From Kingdonia uniflora (Eukaryota > Streptophyta > Magnoliopsida > Ranunculales > Circaeasteraceae), in assembly GCA_014058105.1 (NCBI GenBank), contig JACGCM010002198.1, forward strand, positions 571,001 through 635,000: 64,000 nt of DNA. Direction: 5' to 3'. Of the stretch, positions 44,883 to 56,259 are shown one piece after another. The stretch's first letter is position 1. Every line of letters begins with the position of its first letter. A program made the translations under genes and the position numbers. The notes below the pieces were generated by a model that had not been told where the DNA came from, made no database searches, and saw only the letters and a list, made by a program, of their open reading frames with translations.

Positions 44883-45309
44883 TGTTAGACTTATTATGGC
44901 CCACATGAGTAATGGTCATTTACTAATTATGGGTTTCTAATTATGATGATCCAAGTCTTAATAGGAAACTAATCCTATTGGTTAATAAGGTTAGGGTTTC
45001 CTACAACTTTCTACTTTGATGGAAAGTAGTTCTAATTGAAATAGGAAACTAGGTTCTTTCTCTACCCTATATAAGTGTGCCTAGCCCATTCATTAACTAA
45101 AGTAGTATCTCAAAAGAAAGGTTAAAGGAGAAAAAACCTAGGTGTCACCACTTGCCGCCGCCGATGAACTCAAAGGACATACCTTAATCAATCAAGCTAT
45201 GGATCAAGATACGTGATTATGTTTTTGCATTATTACTTATCGTGATTACCGTATTAAGTCTTGAGTCCTTATAGATCTTTAATATTTATAGATCTTATCG
45301 TGTTTAACA
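44883..45309 (+). repeat. E5 3' LTR
   Basis: TGTTAGACTTATTATGG ... GTGTTTAACA, 427 bp, with TATA box ccctatataag (about 45063-45073). Followed by ATATA (45310-45314), the right target duplication. Confidence 0.9.
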
Positions 45310-45314
45310 ATATA
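45310..45314 (+). other. target-site duplication ATATA, right copy
   Basis: Equals 9431-9435. Confidence 0.75.
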
Positions 45315-45461
45315 TGCCAGTTTTTGTTTCCCGACCCGTTTTATTAGATGAATTTATTCTTAGTGAACTCGTGCAGAATTATAGTAAACCAAATATATAT
45401 GGTACCATAGAAACTGTTTAAATCTAATTATTATCATGAACACCCCCCCCCCCCTTTTAAG

Positions 45462-45620
45462 TTTACAAGAAGCATTACCCACCTGTTTTACAAGGTGAAG
45501 TCTGGAGATTAGATAGAATGGCAAAAGATGGGATTTTGCATAAGAACCTGGTAATGGCTGAAATCTCGACGGTCGAAGATTTCCTCCAGTTTCTAGTGAG
45601 AGACCCACATAGGTTATGAA
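45462..45620 (+). pseudogene. CBP60: CBP60, exon C
   Basis: Acceptor AG at 45460-45461; translation YKKHYPPVLQGEVWRLDRM, AKDGILHKNLVMAEIST, VEDFLQFLVRDPHRL. It matches the CBP60 segment after 'VKDHRGEL'. A TGA (45617-45619) replaces an expected Arg codon (CGA type), then donor GT at 45621. The exon boundaries agree with those known for the family. A run of 13 C precedes the acceptor (about 45443-45454). Confidence 0.88.
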
Positions 45621-45725
45621 GTATGAGGATACAAATTTATGTCTTCCCTTTAATTTCAAAATCATAAAATGTTAATAAAGTAAGCCATACAATTTGTTCT
45701 TATAATTTTGGTAATTTTATTATAG

Positions 45726-45929
45726 ATTCTTAGGAGTGTGATGTCGAATAAGATGTGGGAGAATATTGTGGAACATGCCAAGACTTGTGTTTTAGGTGGA
45801 AAGCAGTGTTTATTCTATACTGATAAAACTCGTAGCACGGGTGTTGTTTTCAATCATATTTACGAACTCATAGAACTTATTACAGATGGTCGGTTTCATT
45901 CCATGAAATCACTCTCCTACAATTAAAAG
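45726..45929 (+). pseudogene. CBP60: CBP60, exon D
   Basis: Acceptor AG at 45724-45725; translation [57 protein letters not shown]. This is the central CBP60 domain. A TAA at 45924-45926 replaces a Gln codon (CAA type) of the conserved 'NQK' exon end; donor GT at 45930. Confidence 0.9.
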
Positions 45930-46091
45930 GTGGGTGATGTTTCCTTCATAATAACAGTCTTAAAATAGCAACTTTAAGAAAATATGAAACTGCGACAAAT
46001 AATCAGAGATTTAAGCAACATACTAGATGTCTATATTATGTTTTCTTCCGTGTAATTGAAGAAACTTACGGAGTAATACTGATAACTACAG

Positions 46092-46265
46092 GTTTCATTA
46101 GATTCACTGGTAAAAAGAGCATATAAGAATTGGAACCTTGTTGCAGAATATGACAACAAACTCCTACTAAACTTGAGAAACAATACTCAAAAGGCAATAA
46201 CATACTCTTCAACAGCTCTAAGAACATCCCAAAACCCTATTATAATTAATGCATTTGAGTTATAA
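46092..46265 (+). pseudogene. CBP60: CBP60, exon E (start of the C-terminal region)
   Basis: Acceptor AG at 46090-46091; translation VSLDSLVKRAYKNWNLVAEY, DNKLLLNLRN, then AITYSSTALRTSQ up to TAA at 46263-46265. The family has a longer variable C-terminus with the calmodulin-binding site in many members; here it stops early, and a gypsy LTR begins 15 bases later, so the rest may lie beyond the gypsy block. With TGA and TAA in exons C and D and the 36-kb interruption this copy is a pseudogene unless rescued by splicing. Confidence 0.85.
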
Positions 46266-46280
46266 TTTAAGGAGATGAAG

Positions 46281-46793
46281 TGTAGGGACTTATCCCTCGA
46301 GTTAGGATATCATCGAGCTAATTCCATGCCAAACTCACGCAATATGCACGCGACATACGCTATCGACAATGACACTTGGACTACAAACTACAGAAGAACG
46401 TGGCTCGACCACTCCAAATAAAACAAAACAAGTTAAGGACACTTGTCTCCCATAAAGTGACAGTTACAGAGATAACCTCCATTCTTCCCCCAATTTAGGA
46501 GAACGTGCTAATACATGTAAACGAACCGAGACTAAGGTCTATAAAAAAGACATAACACAGAAGAAGGGGGGCCAAGTTTTTCTAGCTCAAGATATCATAA
46601 CTTGTAATCAAAATATCAGTCTCAAGCAATGAAGTTACAGTTACTAAAATCCTCAAGCTGGGGTCATGGTTTTTACCTATTCAGAGGTTTCTATGCTAAA
46701 CCCTGTGTCAATTTCTATTTTTTATTCTATTTGTTGTCATAGGTATATTTGGTGTAAGAGCCTTTCAAGCTATTACAAAATTAAGCCCTTACA
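46281..46793 (+). repeat. E6 5' LTR (Ty3/gypsy)
   Basis: TGTAGGGACTTATCCCTCG ... AAGCCCTTACA, 513 bp, TATA box (tctataaaaaag) at about 46537. The end is homologous to the E7 LTR on the minus strand at about 52110-52250 (ggttttt..cctattca.aggtt; ggtgtaa.g). No 3' LTR of this copy was found. Confidence 0.8.
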
Positions 46794-46815
46794 TTTTGCC
46801 TCGTCTATGGGAAAC
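46794..46815 (+). promoter_or_regulatory. E6 primer-binding site region
   Basis: ttttgcctcgtctatggga resembles the common plant gypsy site TTGGCGCCGTCTGTGGGA (Asp-tRNA type) with several substitutions. Confidence 0.6.
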
Positions 46816-46871
46816 AATACATTTCTATGAAATCCTAAGGGATATAGTTACTAAAAAATTAATTTTCAATC

Positions 46872-48010
46872 ATGGTAACTTCAAAGCGACTAGCTACAGG
46901 AGTTCAACATGAGATCTTGATTAAACCTTATCAGCTCACAGAATTAAAGGTGAACCTCCACACTGAATAGAGAAGCGGAATGAGCTCGAACGCTAGTTGT
47001 TGCTCGACCGAGAGCTTCGCGAACAAGAACTAGAAGGTGAACATTAAGCTCGACAAACAAAATTCAAATGACATGAAGAACAGATGATAGTGATGCAGAC
47101 TGCCTTGTAAGCTTTGCAAGATAATCAACAGGTTTAACCTCCTAGTGAACATGCTTAGATACCAACGAACTCTAGAATCTTAGCACGAGATAGGTTGGGA
47201 CCTCGAGAAGTAACTAGCAAAGGGGCTTTCAGGCATCCACATAATGATCCACACGTACCAAAAGCTTCAATTCATCCAGGACAGGAAAATCAGTCAAAAA
47301 TTAGTAGAGGGCATAGGCCCTCCAAATGTCAAGAAGAGGAGTCGTGACCTCTATCCAGGGTGCCAACTCTTCATGAATATTTAAGTGAGGGAAGTGGTAC
47401 TCATAACCCCTAACCTACACTCCAAGCCGTTCAAATACCATCTCATTACATCACATAGGAACACATGGATAAGCGAATTAGGGAATTAATATAAGCTCAA
47501 GATCTCGACAATAAGGACGATTTGACCAAACTACAAGGTAGTTCAATTGCCAAAGGGTTATTTGATATGGAAGTACCGACAGGTTTCCATACTCCGAAGA
47601 TACGTAAGTACAAAGGAACCGATCTAAAAGAACACATTCAGCAATTTTGAGACTCGTTGGGGTTGCATTTTAATTTGAACCATATTTTGTGTCGACCGTT
47701 CACTACAAGCCTACAAGGAGAACTGCTCCGATGGTTTTATTCTCTACCTGAAGATTTAATCCTCATATTCGACCAACTACAAAAGATCTTCGTCGAGACG
47801 TACTCTCACAACAAAGACAAGGAAGATAATTTATACACGCTTATTAGTCTCAAATAGTCTCTGGGGGAGAAGCTCGAGGTCCTCGCAAAAAAAAAATTGG
47901 AACTTGCTCGGAAAGTTGATAATCTTGACCAGAAGACAACTGTTTCAGCATTTACCAATGCCCTACATATCGATTGTAAAGCAAAGGACCAGAAGGCATA
48001 CCATAACAAG
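46872..48010 (+). pseudogene. gag: E6 gypsy gag
   Basis: ATG at 46872 (MVTSKRLATGVQHEI), stop at about 46968, then broken frames. The capsid core at 47560-47830 is typical of plant gypsy gag: FHTPKIRKYKGTDLKEHIQ, LHFNLNHILCRPFTTSLQGE, LLRWFYSLPEDLILIFDQL, IFVETYSHNKDKED. After 47960 (AFTNALHIDCKAKDQKAYH) homology ends near 48010, and minus-strand coding sequence follows, so protease and pol are missing from this copy. Confidence 0.82.
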
Positions 48011-48019
48011 CTAATACTT

Positions 48020-48240
48020 CTGAAGCCTTCAAGTTATGAAGAGTTCTCGCTCTGGTGGCCATACGCTCTATAATTTTAGGATCGAGATAAATGCCACGAT
48101 CCTCTAATATTTTAAGGTACACCTCTTTTAACCCTTTCTTACTCTCAATTTCAACTTCTAAAAAGATGATCAATTGCGTTAAGTCTTTGGTTGCTCCTGG
48201 TGTATTTTCCCTAATACCACCAGGCAAGAAATGTTGAAAT
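48020..48240 (-). other. minus-strand coding-like segment, unassigned
   Basis: An open frame reads LTQLIIFLEVEIESKKGLKE, VYLKILEDRGIYLDPKIIER and onward to about 48000. It is Lys/Glu/Leu-rich and may be the tail of the minus-strand gene to its right, or a separate gag-like piece. Not recognised. Confidence 0.35.
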
Positions 48241-48599
48241 TTACGTACCTACCCCTATATTTTCAAACCACTTCATCTTTCTCTATTTTTTTCTTTGGCT
48301 CATCCTAAACGAGCTACACATAAATCACCCCAATGTTTTTCACTAAGTTCTCTATATTTTCTCACCTGAACCTCTGTACGGGCAGTCAGTTGAGCTGCTG
48401 CGTATACACAAATTTTCTCCTTAGTGAACTCTTTCTTTAAGCCCTCAATTGTGGCGCACGGTTCGTTATGTTCCTACACAATAATTTCCATATCAAACAA
48501 CTTCTAAAAACTCCAAAAAATTTGCTACTCACATCTATCCCCATACAAAGTTTGAACACCACAATAATAAACTCTTCTACAAACATTCTACATATATAT

Positions 48600-50620
48600 T
48601 ACTCTACCTTCTCAGATTCTTCAACTCCCTAGTTTTCCTGGTGTGTACTAGGGGACACAAGATTTAACTCTAACACAGCTTTGTCACATGGAGTCCCTCT
48701 TACCTTCACCTCTTCCTCTCCCTCTAACCCAGGGACATCGTCAGATTGTCTTTCATTATGGCTTCTACATCCTTAAAATCATACCCATCATCCTGTAGAA
48801 ACAGGGCAAGATTGTTCTAAGTAGAAATCACCTCGCTATTTTTTGTTGGGCCTCAAATGTGACCTTATCCACCGTTGTCTGGTACGACTTCTTCAACTCC
48901 ACAATCTATGTGATCGATTGCATCTTCACTTCCTCCAGCTCTTTCTCAGGTTGAGCAACCAGCTTCTCCATCCCCAATTTCCCTTCTACGAATCCAAGGC
49001 AAATATCTTTCACAACGCAGGAAACCCACAAACATCCTAAAACACAAAAACCTGTTACACAACACTTTGTAAATAGCCAATCACACTAATTCTACAAATC
49101 GAACTAACCCTCCATAACTCTTCATGTACAACAGATTTCACCTTCTCAACATCCTCCAGCACTACTACCTTGAACTTATTCTTCAAAACCAGCAGCTCAT
49201 CATCCATACTCGATACCCCAACATCGCCCTTCAGCTCATTCGAATGAGGGGGATTGTCCATCTTCCTATCCTTCAAACCACCCTTGACCTCCGCACTTTC
49301 TACATTCACGGAGGTCGACACAGATGTCTTTAGGTTTCTCTTCTTGGAAACCTTGCGACTGGTAGTTCCCGAGCTAACCTCACTAGCTCGCAGCTTCCCG
49401 GCATGAATGAAACTTTTCCACATGAGGGAAAATCCAAATCATTGGCCCCTGTATTATCTATTGCAGTTGGAGATACAATCGACGATGAAATCCTACTAGC
49501 CATTATTCTCTTGGCCTCTGACTTCTGGACTTCACAAATTTATTGTTTACCCTCTAGTGCCTACTTATCTCCATTTTGCCTAGCACAATTTTTAGCTCGA
49601 CTCACTCTCGGACTACTGTATCGATAAAAAATTATGATCTCTTTAGTTTAGAGCGAGGATCTGCATACGGTAAAAATATTGTCATAACCCAACAGAGCAC
49701 AAACAGGCACAACTCAAATTATTAAGGTTTACTTAAGTTTCTTAACAATTTTATATTTAAGAGGTAGGGGGTCCTCATCAGCTCGCTGGAGATACTCGTC
49801 TTTCACCCAAATTACATTATCATTCCATACTCTTCTACCATAATTTAGGTCAAAAAATTAGGGTCGAGACGAGCTGGAAGAGAAGTACGCACCCCCAGAC
49901 GAAGTGACGTATTTCATAGTATAATACTTCAAAACATCGGAAGGAGTTATTCTTCTATCATTCCTCTCATGGGCCCACCTCCTATTTAAATTCTCACAGA
50001 CATTGAACACCTCCTACATGTTACCATTTAGCTGGGTCGGGCATGTCATAATCTTGTTCATAATGCCTTTCGCATGGTTACTTAAAGGCACCACCAACCC
50101 ATATTTGAACTAGGCCAAATAACACAGAAAACCCTCATCCAAATCACCTCTAATATTTTTACCAAAATACTCAAGAATAACGAACTCTGGTATTTTCCTA
50201 TAAGTTTTCTCGTGCTCCAAGTCAGGTAGTAAGAAAAATGTGCTTTCACCCCCCTTTTCAATCGTAACACCCTCTAAAAAATCTCCCATCATATTTTATT
50301 GCATCCCACCATACACCAACTATACGACTTTTACATTTACAGTACTCCTTAAACACATATGAGTTTATAAGATACCTATAGAGATTATCAGGGAAATCTA
50401 GAAACTTGAGTTGTTCCTCCCCTCCCCTCTCCTCTGAGTTGCTCTCTTCCTCAACATCTCGATCGGCCTCATTCGAACTATACTTAATAAGCCCCCCCCC
50501 TCCCATCACAGATTCAATACCCTTACATCCTACATTTTTGTCCTCACTCGAACGACCTGAGGTGGAAGGTTCTATCTCGAACTATAAGCTTGAAAAAGAA
50601 GGACGTCTACTTCTGCGTAC
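48600..50620 (-). pseudogene. E6 antisense gene (gypsy-type transposon protein-like)
   Basis: Read leftward: acidic start (ESVMGGGGLIKYSSNEADRD, about 50509), DFLEGVTIEKGGESTFFLLP, then FKYGLVVPLSNHAKGIMNK plus CPTQLNGNMWEVFNVCENLN across a stop (about 50110-49990), a Lys-rich linker (SSGTTSRKVSKKRNLKTS, about 49370) and a coiled-coil-like C-terminus with FLQDDGYDFKDVEAIMK (about 48760-48810). The order and motifs match the + strand gene at 56260-58412 (IQLGMQLPLRRLVQEV; CQINGNFYEMMRVVEGMN). Both resemble the plant 'putative gypsy type transposon' family (Pfam PF04195, from memory). It lies antisense to E6 gag. Broken by stops and frameshifts. Confidence 0.6.
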
Positions 50621-51498
50621 TTTTGCACGAATCTACACCTGTATAAAAGTCCATGTATTTCAATCAATTTATATATTTCATTTTACTTGTTGCTTTTCAC
50701 AAAAACAAAACAATAATAATATATATACAGTATATTATTTTCCATTCCTCTACAATACTTAACATTCAAAAAAGAAAAACATATTTCAAAAAGCCCATTT
50801 TTCTTCAAAACTGTACATAAGAAAAATTTCCCCATATAGTAATCATTTCAAAATTCAAATAAAAAAACTAGAGGGAATACTTTATGAACACATAAATGAG
50901 AAATCATCACATCCATACACAGACATTCATATCAAACACAAATACAACATTTATGGAAATCACTAACCTTTAATGTTAGAATAGGAATTAGGCACCGTAA
51001 ATGCCTCCTTCTTCACAACAGAACTCGGTAATAATGATTTTTCTCAACCCCAACAATGGCAACTTCCTCTTCCCTACAAAACTGATGCCTACTCTCTGGG
51101 TTTTTTCTCCAAAATCTCTGCAATCAAACTGTTTCTCTCAAGATTTTTGCCTCCCTATTTTTTGCAAATGTTTGGAAGAAGAAAGAGTGGGACTATTTAT
51201 AATTTATTTTTCTAACCGCTGAGGTTTTGGGGACTCAAGTAAGCTGTCCTCGATTTTACAGCCAAGGCGTCTCTTCCACTATTCCTGTCAAACGACTCAT
51301 ACATTTTGGGTATAAATGCCTTTTCATTATTACCCCGAACCCTATAATTAAATATATATATATATATCTCACGCACACACACACACACACATCCATAATG
51401 ACTAAATCTTCTCACATAAAATCGACCTATTCCTTTAAAATAAATCTCGTACTCTTAATTTCATCTTTTCATACATACTTATAACAACTTGACCATCA
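50621..51498 (-). promoter_or_regulatory. upstream region of the antisense gene with TATA box
   Basis: On the minus strand a TATA-like box (aattataaatag, about 51198-51209) is followed by a pyrimidine-rich leader (cccactctttcttcttcc). Simple repeats (AT)n and (AC)n lie at 51353-51390. A run of C at 50484-50493 is in the coding part. No other gene is seen. Confidence 0.45.
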
Positions 51499-52098
51499 TT
51501 CCCAATGCTCCAACATTAGAAATTCAAAAAAAAATCCCAAACAACTTTCACATAAAACAGGGAACAAAATCAGAACATAAACATTATTAACTCATATACA
51601 GTTACATTATTTCAGCCAACACACAGGATCGACCTCTCACAGATAGTTACATCTAAAATAACCAAAGTACCCTACAGCATCACACCTGATCAGTTCCCCA
51701 ACAACAATCCTCACGTCTTCAACGACTATCTCATCAAGTACAATCTCTTACAACAGTTCTTTGAACTTCAGGCCCAACAATCATTTCACGGAATACCTTA
51801 CACCAAAAATGATGATCAACCTCATTCTCCCTAGCCCTTGCATTCAACCCATCCACCTATAATACAGAAACAAGCATATCGGCATCATAATTGAGCTGCC
51901 CAAATAACCTTTCATAAACTTCAGCTACTTTTATAGCCAAATGCCCCTTAACCGCTTGTCAAACTCTTTGAGAGTGAGTCGTCACCATGTTTACTAATTT
52001 TATATCTTCATCTACCCTATATTTATAAGCACAATGTATGATATCATCTAATCCCATCTTGCACGCCTCTCAAATACTCCCTGATAAAGCATCACAAC
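51499..52098 (-). pseudogene. coding remnant cut by the E7 LTR
   Basis: Minus-strand translation from 52080 reads EACKMGLDDIIHCAYKYRVD, EDIKLVNMVTTHSQRV, AIKVAEVYERLFGQLNYDAD, then ARENEVDHHFWCKVFREMIV to about 51730, with a few stops. It is a helical protein C-terminus that I cannot assign. It is cut at 52098 by the E7 LTR. Confidence 0.4.
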
Positions 52099-52673
52099 TA
52101 TAATAGCCTAATTTCATGATACGAACTTAGCCTTTACACCAAGCATATTTAGAGCTTTTAGATGAATAATAGAAGAGTAATAACACAAAGCTTAGCGTGG
52201 AAAACCTTTGAATAGGTTAAAAACCACGACCTCTCTTGAGGATTTAGAAAAGAAAGTAGTTTATTGATTGCTACTAGATATTATAAGAGAAGCTCTGAGT
52301 ATTTTGTATAGAGTTTGAGTGAGTATTCCTCTATCTTTCGTCCTTCATCTCAGATTCTCCTGTCCTATTTATAAGTCTTATAATATGACTATTTAACGAC
52401 CATTATTATCCTTAATGATGGATGCTACAATATTTGTTTGATAATCTTTGATTTTATTGTGTAACGGTCTGATCTTTACTATTTTGTAACAGCTTCATTG
52501 ATGATAGTACATTTGCTTAACTCGAACTGTTGATGTAGAGGCCGAAAGTGATGACTAGAACTTTATAACTGTAATGTCTTTTCAGTAGTATCATGTGCAT
52601 GTTGAGGAGGTCGAGTGGTCGTATACTGGTCAAAAATGAAGCTTGAGTTCAAGATGCGGAATTAGCTACTATA
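52099..52673 (-). repeat. E7 3' LTR (Ty3/gypsy, minus strand)
   Basis: Minus-strand read TATAGTAGCTAATTCCGC ... AATTAGGCTATTATA, 575 bp, with a TATA box (cttataaatagg, about 52367-52378). A purine tract (gctgagagggggcgg, minus 52689-52675) precedes it. Terminal bases are TA...TA, not TG...CA. The last third resembles the E6 LTR. Only one copy is in the window, so the ends are provisional. Confidence 0.65.
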
Positions 52674-52689
52674 ACCGCCCCCTCTCAGC

Positions 52690-55600
52690 TAATAGTACGA
52701 TAAGCAATCTGGGCGAGTGGTGTTGGTTGAGATGCATTATCAATGTTGTAGTTAATACCTAGGAATCATTTCTAATGTAAATTCATGAATATTTGTTTGT
52801 GGCTTTTGGGTTTTCTAGAACCAATGGTTCTAGTCAGTTTTGGTACATGGGAAATCCTCTGGACATTGGGAATTTGAAGAGTCAGCTTTAATGTTGATCA
52901 TAGTATAAAAAGCACTCTGATTGGTGTGTGGTAAACCAAGTCTTCTTCCCTGAACTATTTCTTTTGTGTTCTTATTTTTGCACATAAAATTTTCTGATGG
53001 CTAAAAGTATGGAAATGACAAGGCAACAGTCTCGGGAATCCAGAATTTAAAGGAAGATGGAAGAATTTTGTGTCAGATATTTTGATCACCAACCTTTGTA
53101 TCTACCGACTCCGATTCCGGTGTCCCCTTCATACCATCATATGCCTTATGAAGAAGTGATGGAGGCATGGAATGACTATTATGAGATGGTGTACTTCCAT
53201 TATTTGTTGACATCTAAGGAAGAATGCTAAAATGGACTACGACTGCTGATGAAGGAGGCTGTTACAACTGAAGATTAAATGGCAAGCATTCGTCAGAGGA
53301 AGTCTCACCAGTACTCTACTAGTGAGTGAGTCATGTCTAAGAAATAGAACCCTCTGTATGTCTCTAGCATGTGGGGTGGTGGGGTTATGGTGGAAGAGGT
53401 GGTGGTGGTGGAGGTTTTTCTTCTAGGGACCATAGATATTGGCCATGAAGAAGATCCTTCTGCTGGCGTCGTATTTCTTCGGTGATTTTGTTCTACTATT
53501 CCCTGGCTCCTTCTTACAAGAAATCTGAGTTTGAAGATGCTTCAATTTGCAGCTTCTTCCTTGTTAGCTGCTGAGATATATTTTGAACTGTGACTTGATG
53601 TAACTTGTAAAGTAATTTGTACATTGTCTGGAATACTTGTTATCTGAAAAGTAATCTATAAAAAATTGTCAAACTAATGAAATGTCTCGTTCTGTCATTT
53701 TGATGTTATATTTCAAACTTCTCCACTTATATATGTAGCTTTCTGTTTCAAAATAGAAGTCTGTAAATATGTAGGTATGAGGAACATTAGTTTTTCATGG
53801 GGAATTTCTAGACAAATCAAATTATAAAAATCTCAGCGTGTATATCTATAAAGGGTAGTGGAAGTTAAGGTCTGAAAAAATAGAGGAGCTCGAAAAGGTC
53901 ATGTGGTGAGAATAAGTAAACAAATTATGAAGACAATTAGGTGGTTGTAAAGGTATGTGTATGTTTATGAGCTACTGATTCAAATAGACTAGAAAATGTC
54001 TGGCCGTATGGAAGTAACTGATATCTACCTGTAGGTATTACTGCTAGACATGCTTAATTTGTATGTTGTGATCTTCATATCTGTACGCTTAAAATCTGAA
54101 GAGATATTTCATAATATGGAAAGTATGACCTGTCACAATATTTTCTGGCTTCTACTGATATTTTTGTTTTTGAAATTTCGCACAATATATCTTTCAACAA
54201 AATCTACGGGGTGATTGAGATTTTTAGAGATCTTCATTTTCTCTATATAAAGCAGTGATCCTTGGTTGCTATGTCTTATATCTTATGTCAGAGACACTTT
54301 TGTTATTACGGTAGAGTGAGTAACCATGGAGAGGATGCGCTCTCAACGTGTGCGTCATGGGGTAGAAGGTAGGTTCTATATCAAAGTTGTTGAACTTCAT
54401 GAACGATGCTTTCATCATTTACCATATGATGTCGTTCTTCCAAGGTGGTCGTTGAATGTAACTGGTTTAAATGATGAAGGTAGGCATGCATAGGTTGATC
54501 ACTTGGTATGATGTTTTTCGTGAGTTATTGTTGGATATAATTTTACGAGAAGAAGTTATTCGAGAGATCGCACGTGACAAGCTTGCTGAAGAAGATGAGA
54601 GAGCAGCAGAAGGGGAGATAATACCATGTGGTGTGGTGAATCATCCGTGCTATTTTAAATATAACTATATGTGACTGTAATTTCGAACTGTTAGAGATCG
54701 TAAATGAATAAGTAACCTGTTTTCATTATTCTATTTTGGTACTCTGTTAAATCTAGCACGAGGCATGTTGATGCTGCGAACTGAAATAAATAAAAATAAA
54801 ATGTTCTGTTTTGACTATTTATATGACAGATATTGTGGATGGCGGCTTTGTGATTTTAACAAATGTGTAGATAGTTTTGAATTTTAAATATTGAGCTATG
54901 TTAGGAATATCGTACGATCTTGGTATAGTATAACAGTAAGGTGATTGGTCGTGTATACTGCTTTGGGAAAGAGGAGCAGATTTTTTTTAATGGGAGACAA
55001 TATAGACAGATGTGATAATAGTAGACGTTATCACAGAAGTCATGATGACGTTGTGAGACATAAAGACGTACCTATTGAGATAGTAGGGGTAACTGATATG
55101 TGTCTGAAGGAGCTGTCATTTTATAAACTGAGGGAGAGTATAAAAACTCATATCTCTTTCCCTCATAAATTGTCTATAGCTATAAGAGAGAAAAAAGTGG
55201 TGTAACCCATATCTTCATAGAAAAGAGACGTTTGAGCTCTGAGTGTAATTTGGGAGGGAAGGATTCATCTGGTGATAGAAAATTGTTGAAGAAGCAGCGG
55301 GAGTGGTCAATTTCTCTTAAACGTTCAGGTAAAGTAGAAGATTGCAGTTCTTCGAGTACAAGTTAGTATTAGATGCTTTTGTTTTATTTCTGTTTACTGT
55401 AATTTGTGCTTGTGTATTCATCACTTTTGATTTAGAGAGACCAAAGTTGAGAATATAAGGTTTTTGAGTAATTACCTATAATATCTTAAAGTACACAAGC
55501 TTTGGGTAGATGAACAGACTGTAGAAAGAGAAAATGTTTTTTTTGTTGGAGAAGAAGAGGGAAAATTGAAATAATTGCCTTTTGTTTTAGAAAATAAGCG

Positions 55601-56255
55601 TATTGACTGGGTAAAAATATGGGTGGGGTTGTTTTTCTGTGTGTAAGGTGTAGCATGTATCTTAGGGATAATGATAAAATATATAGTGTATCTGTAGGTC
55701 CAGTATGCGTTCAAAGCCTATAAATCCCATGAGTAAATTTATAGTATCATTAAGTTTATAGGAAATAACATCATCGGGGGGAAGGACAATTGTAATGTAA
55801 TAGAAGAGACTGTAGATAAGATAAACGTTACTATAGGTTTAGAGGTTGGGGAATCCAGTAAAGTAGATAAAGTTATAGAGAAAGAGGATACAAAAAATAG
55901 ATAAATTATTTTTCATATATCCTGAGGAACTAGATGTAGTCTAACTTCTTGTAAAAAAATCTGATTTTTACTTTTGCCTTGCTGTTTTGTCTTCTGTCTC
56001 TGTATGTGGTTTACATAGTAGGGTAGAGGATTCTAGGGTTTACATTTGTGATGATATGACCGAGAAAAAGGGAGTAACCCATGTGGCTGGAGGTTTGGCC
56101 CATTGGGATTTTGAGGGTATTGAGGGCATGACTGAGATTAGGGTCGAACATTCGACTGTGGGTTGGGGATGTTTGGAGGGAGTAGAGAAAAATAATTTAT
56201 CAAAACGTAATAGTTTAATATATCAAACTAATTGCGTGCCTCTTCTTCTGTAGGG
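52690..56255 (+). other. E7 internal region, short + strand coding remnants
   Basis: Several + strand frames of unknown family lie between the LTR and the antisense gene: 52998-53430 (MAKSMEMTRQQSRESRI, then HHMPYEEVMEAWNDYYEMV), 54326-54674 (MERMRSQRVRHGVEGRFYIK; LRWLT-type frames with a possible GT donor after LNDEG), 54945-55205 (MGDNIDRCDNSRRYHRSHDD) and 55987-56253 (WDFEGIEGMTEIRVEHSTVG). They may be exons of one or two antisense accessory genes. A TATA-like ctatataaag lies at about 54242. The rest is AT-rich. Confidence 0.35.
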
Positions 56256-56259
56256 TATA

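Larger units (their letters stand above)
9436..45309 (+). mobile_element. 36-kb composite copia insertion (E4/E5 family) in CBP60
   Basis: Same-orientation LTRs of one family lie at both ends (9436-9857 and 44883-45309), flanked by ATATA on each side. CBP60 coding homology stops just before and resumes just after. The + strand holds the 5' leader (to about 10803), then gag-pol from 33085 and the 3' LTR. Between them lie an inverted E4 copy, an acidic-repeat gene, E2 with E3 inside it, and a copia fragment. The MULE is a separate insertion in E5 pol. The complexity means several events, not a single 36-kb transposition: E2 and the MULE clearly entered later. How the inverted E4 copy and the acidic gene came to lie between leader and gag is unresolved. 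Confidence 0.75.

Noticed and set aside
45442..45455. Runs of C (also 40881-40893 and 50484-50493) as quadruplex or regulatory sites
   Set aside because: Single homopolymer runs without the repeated spacing a quadruplex needs; probably slippage, with uncertain length.
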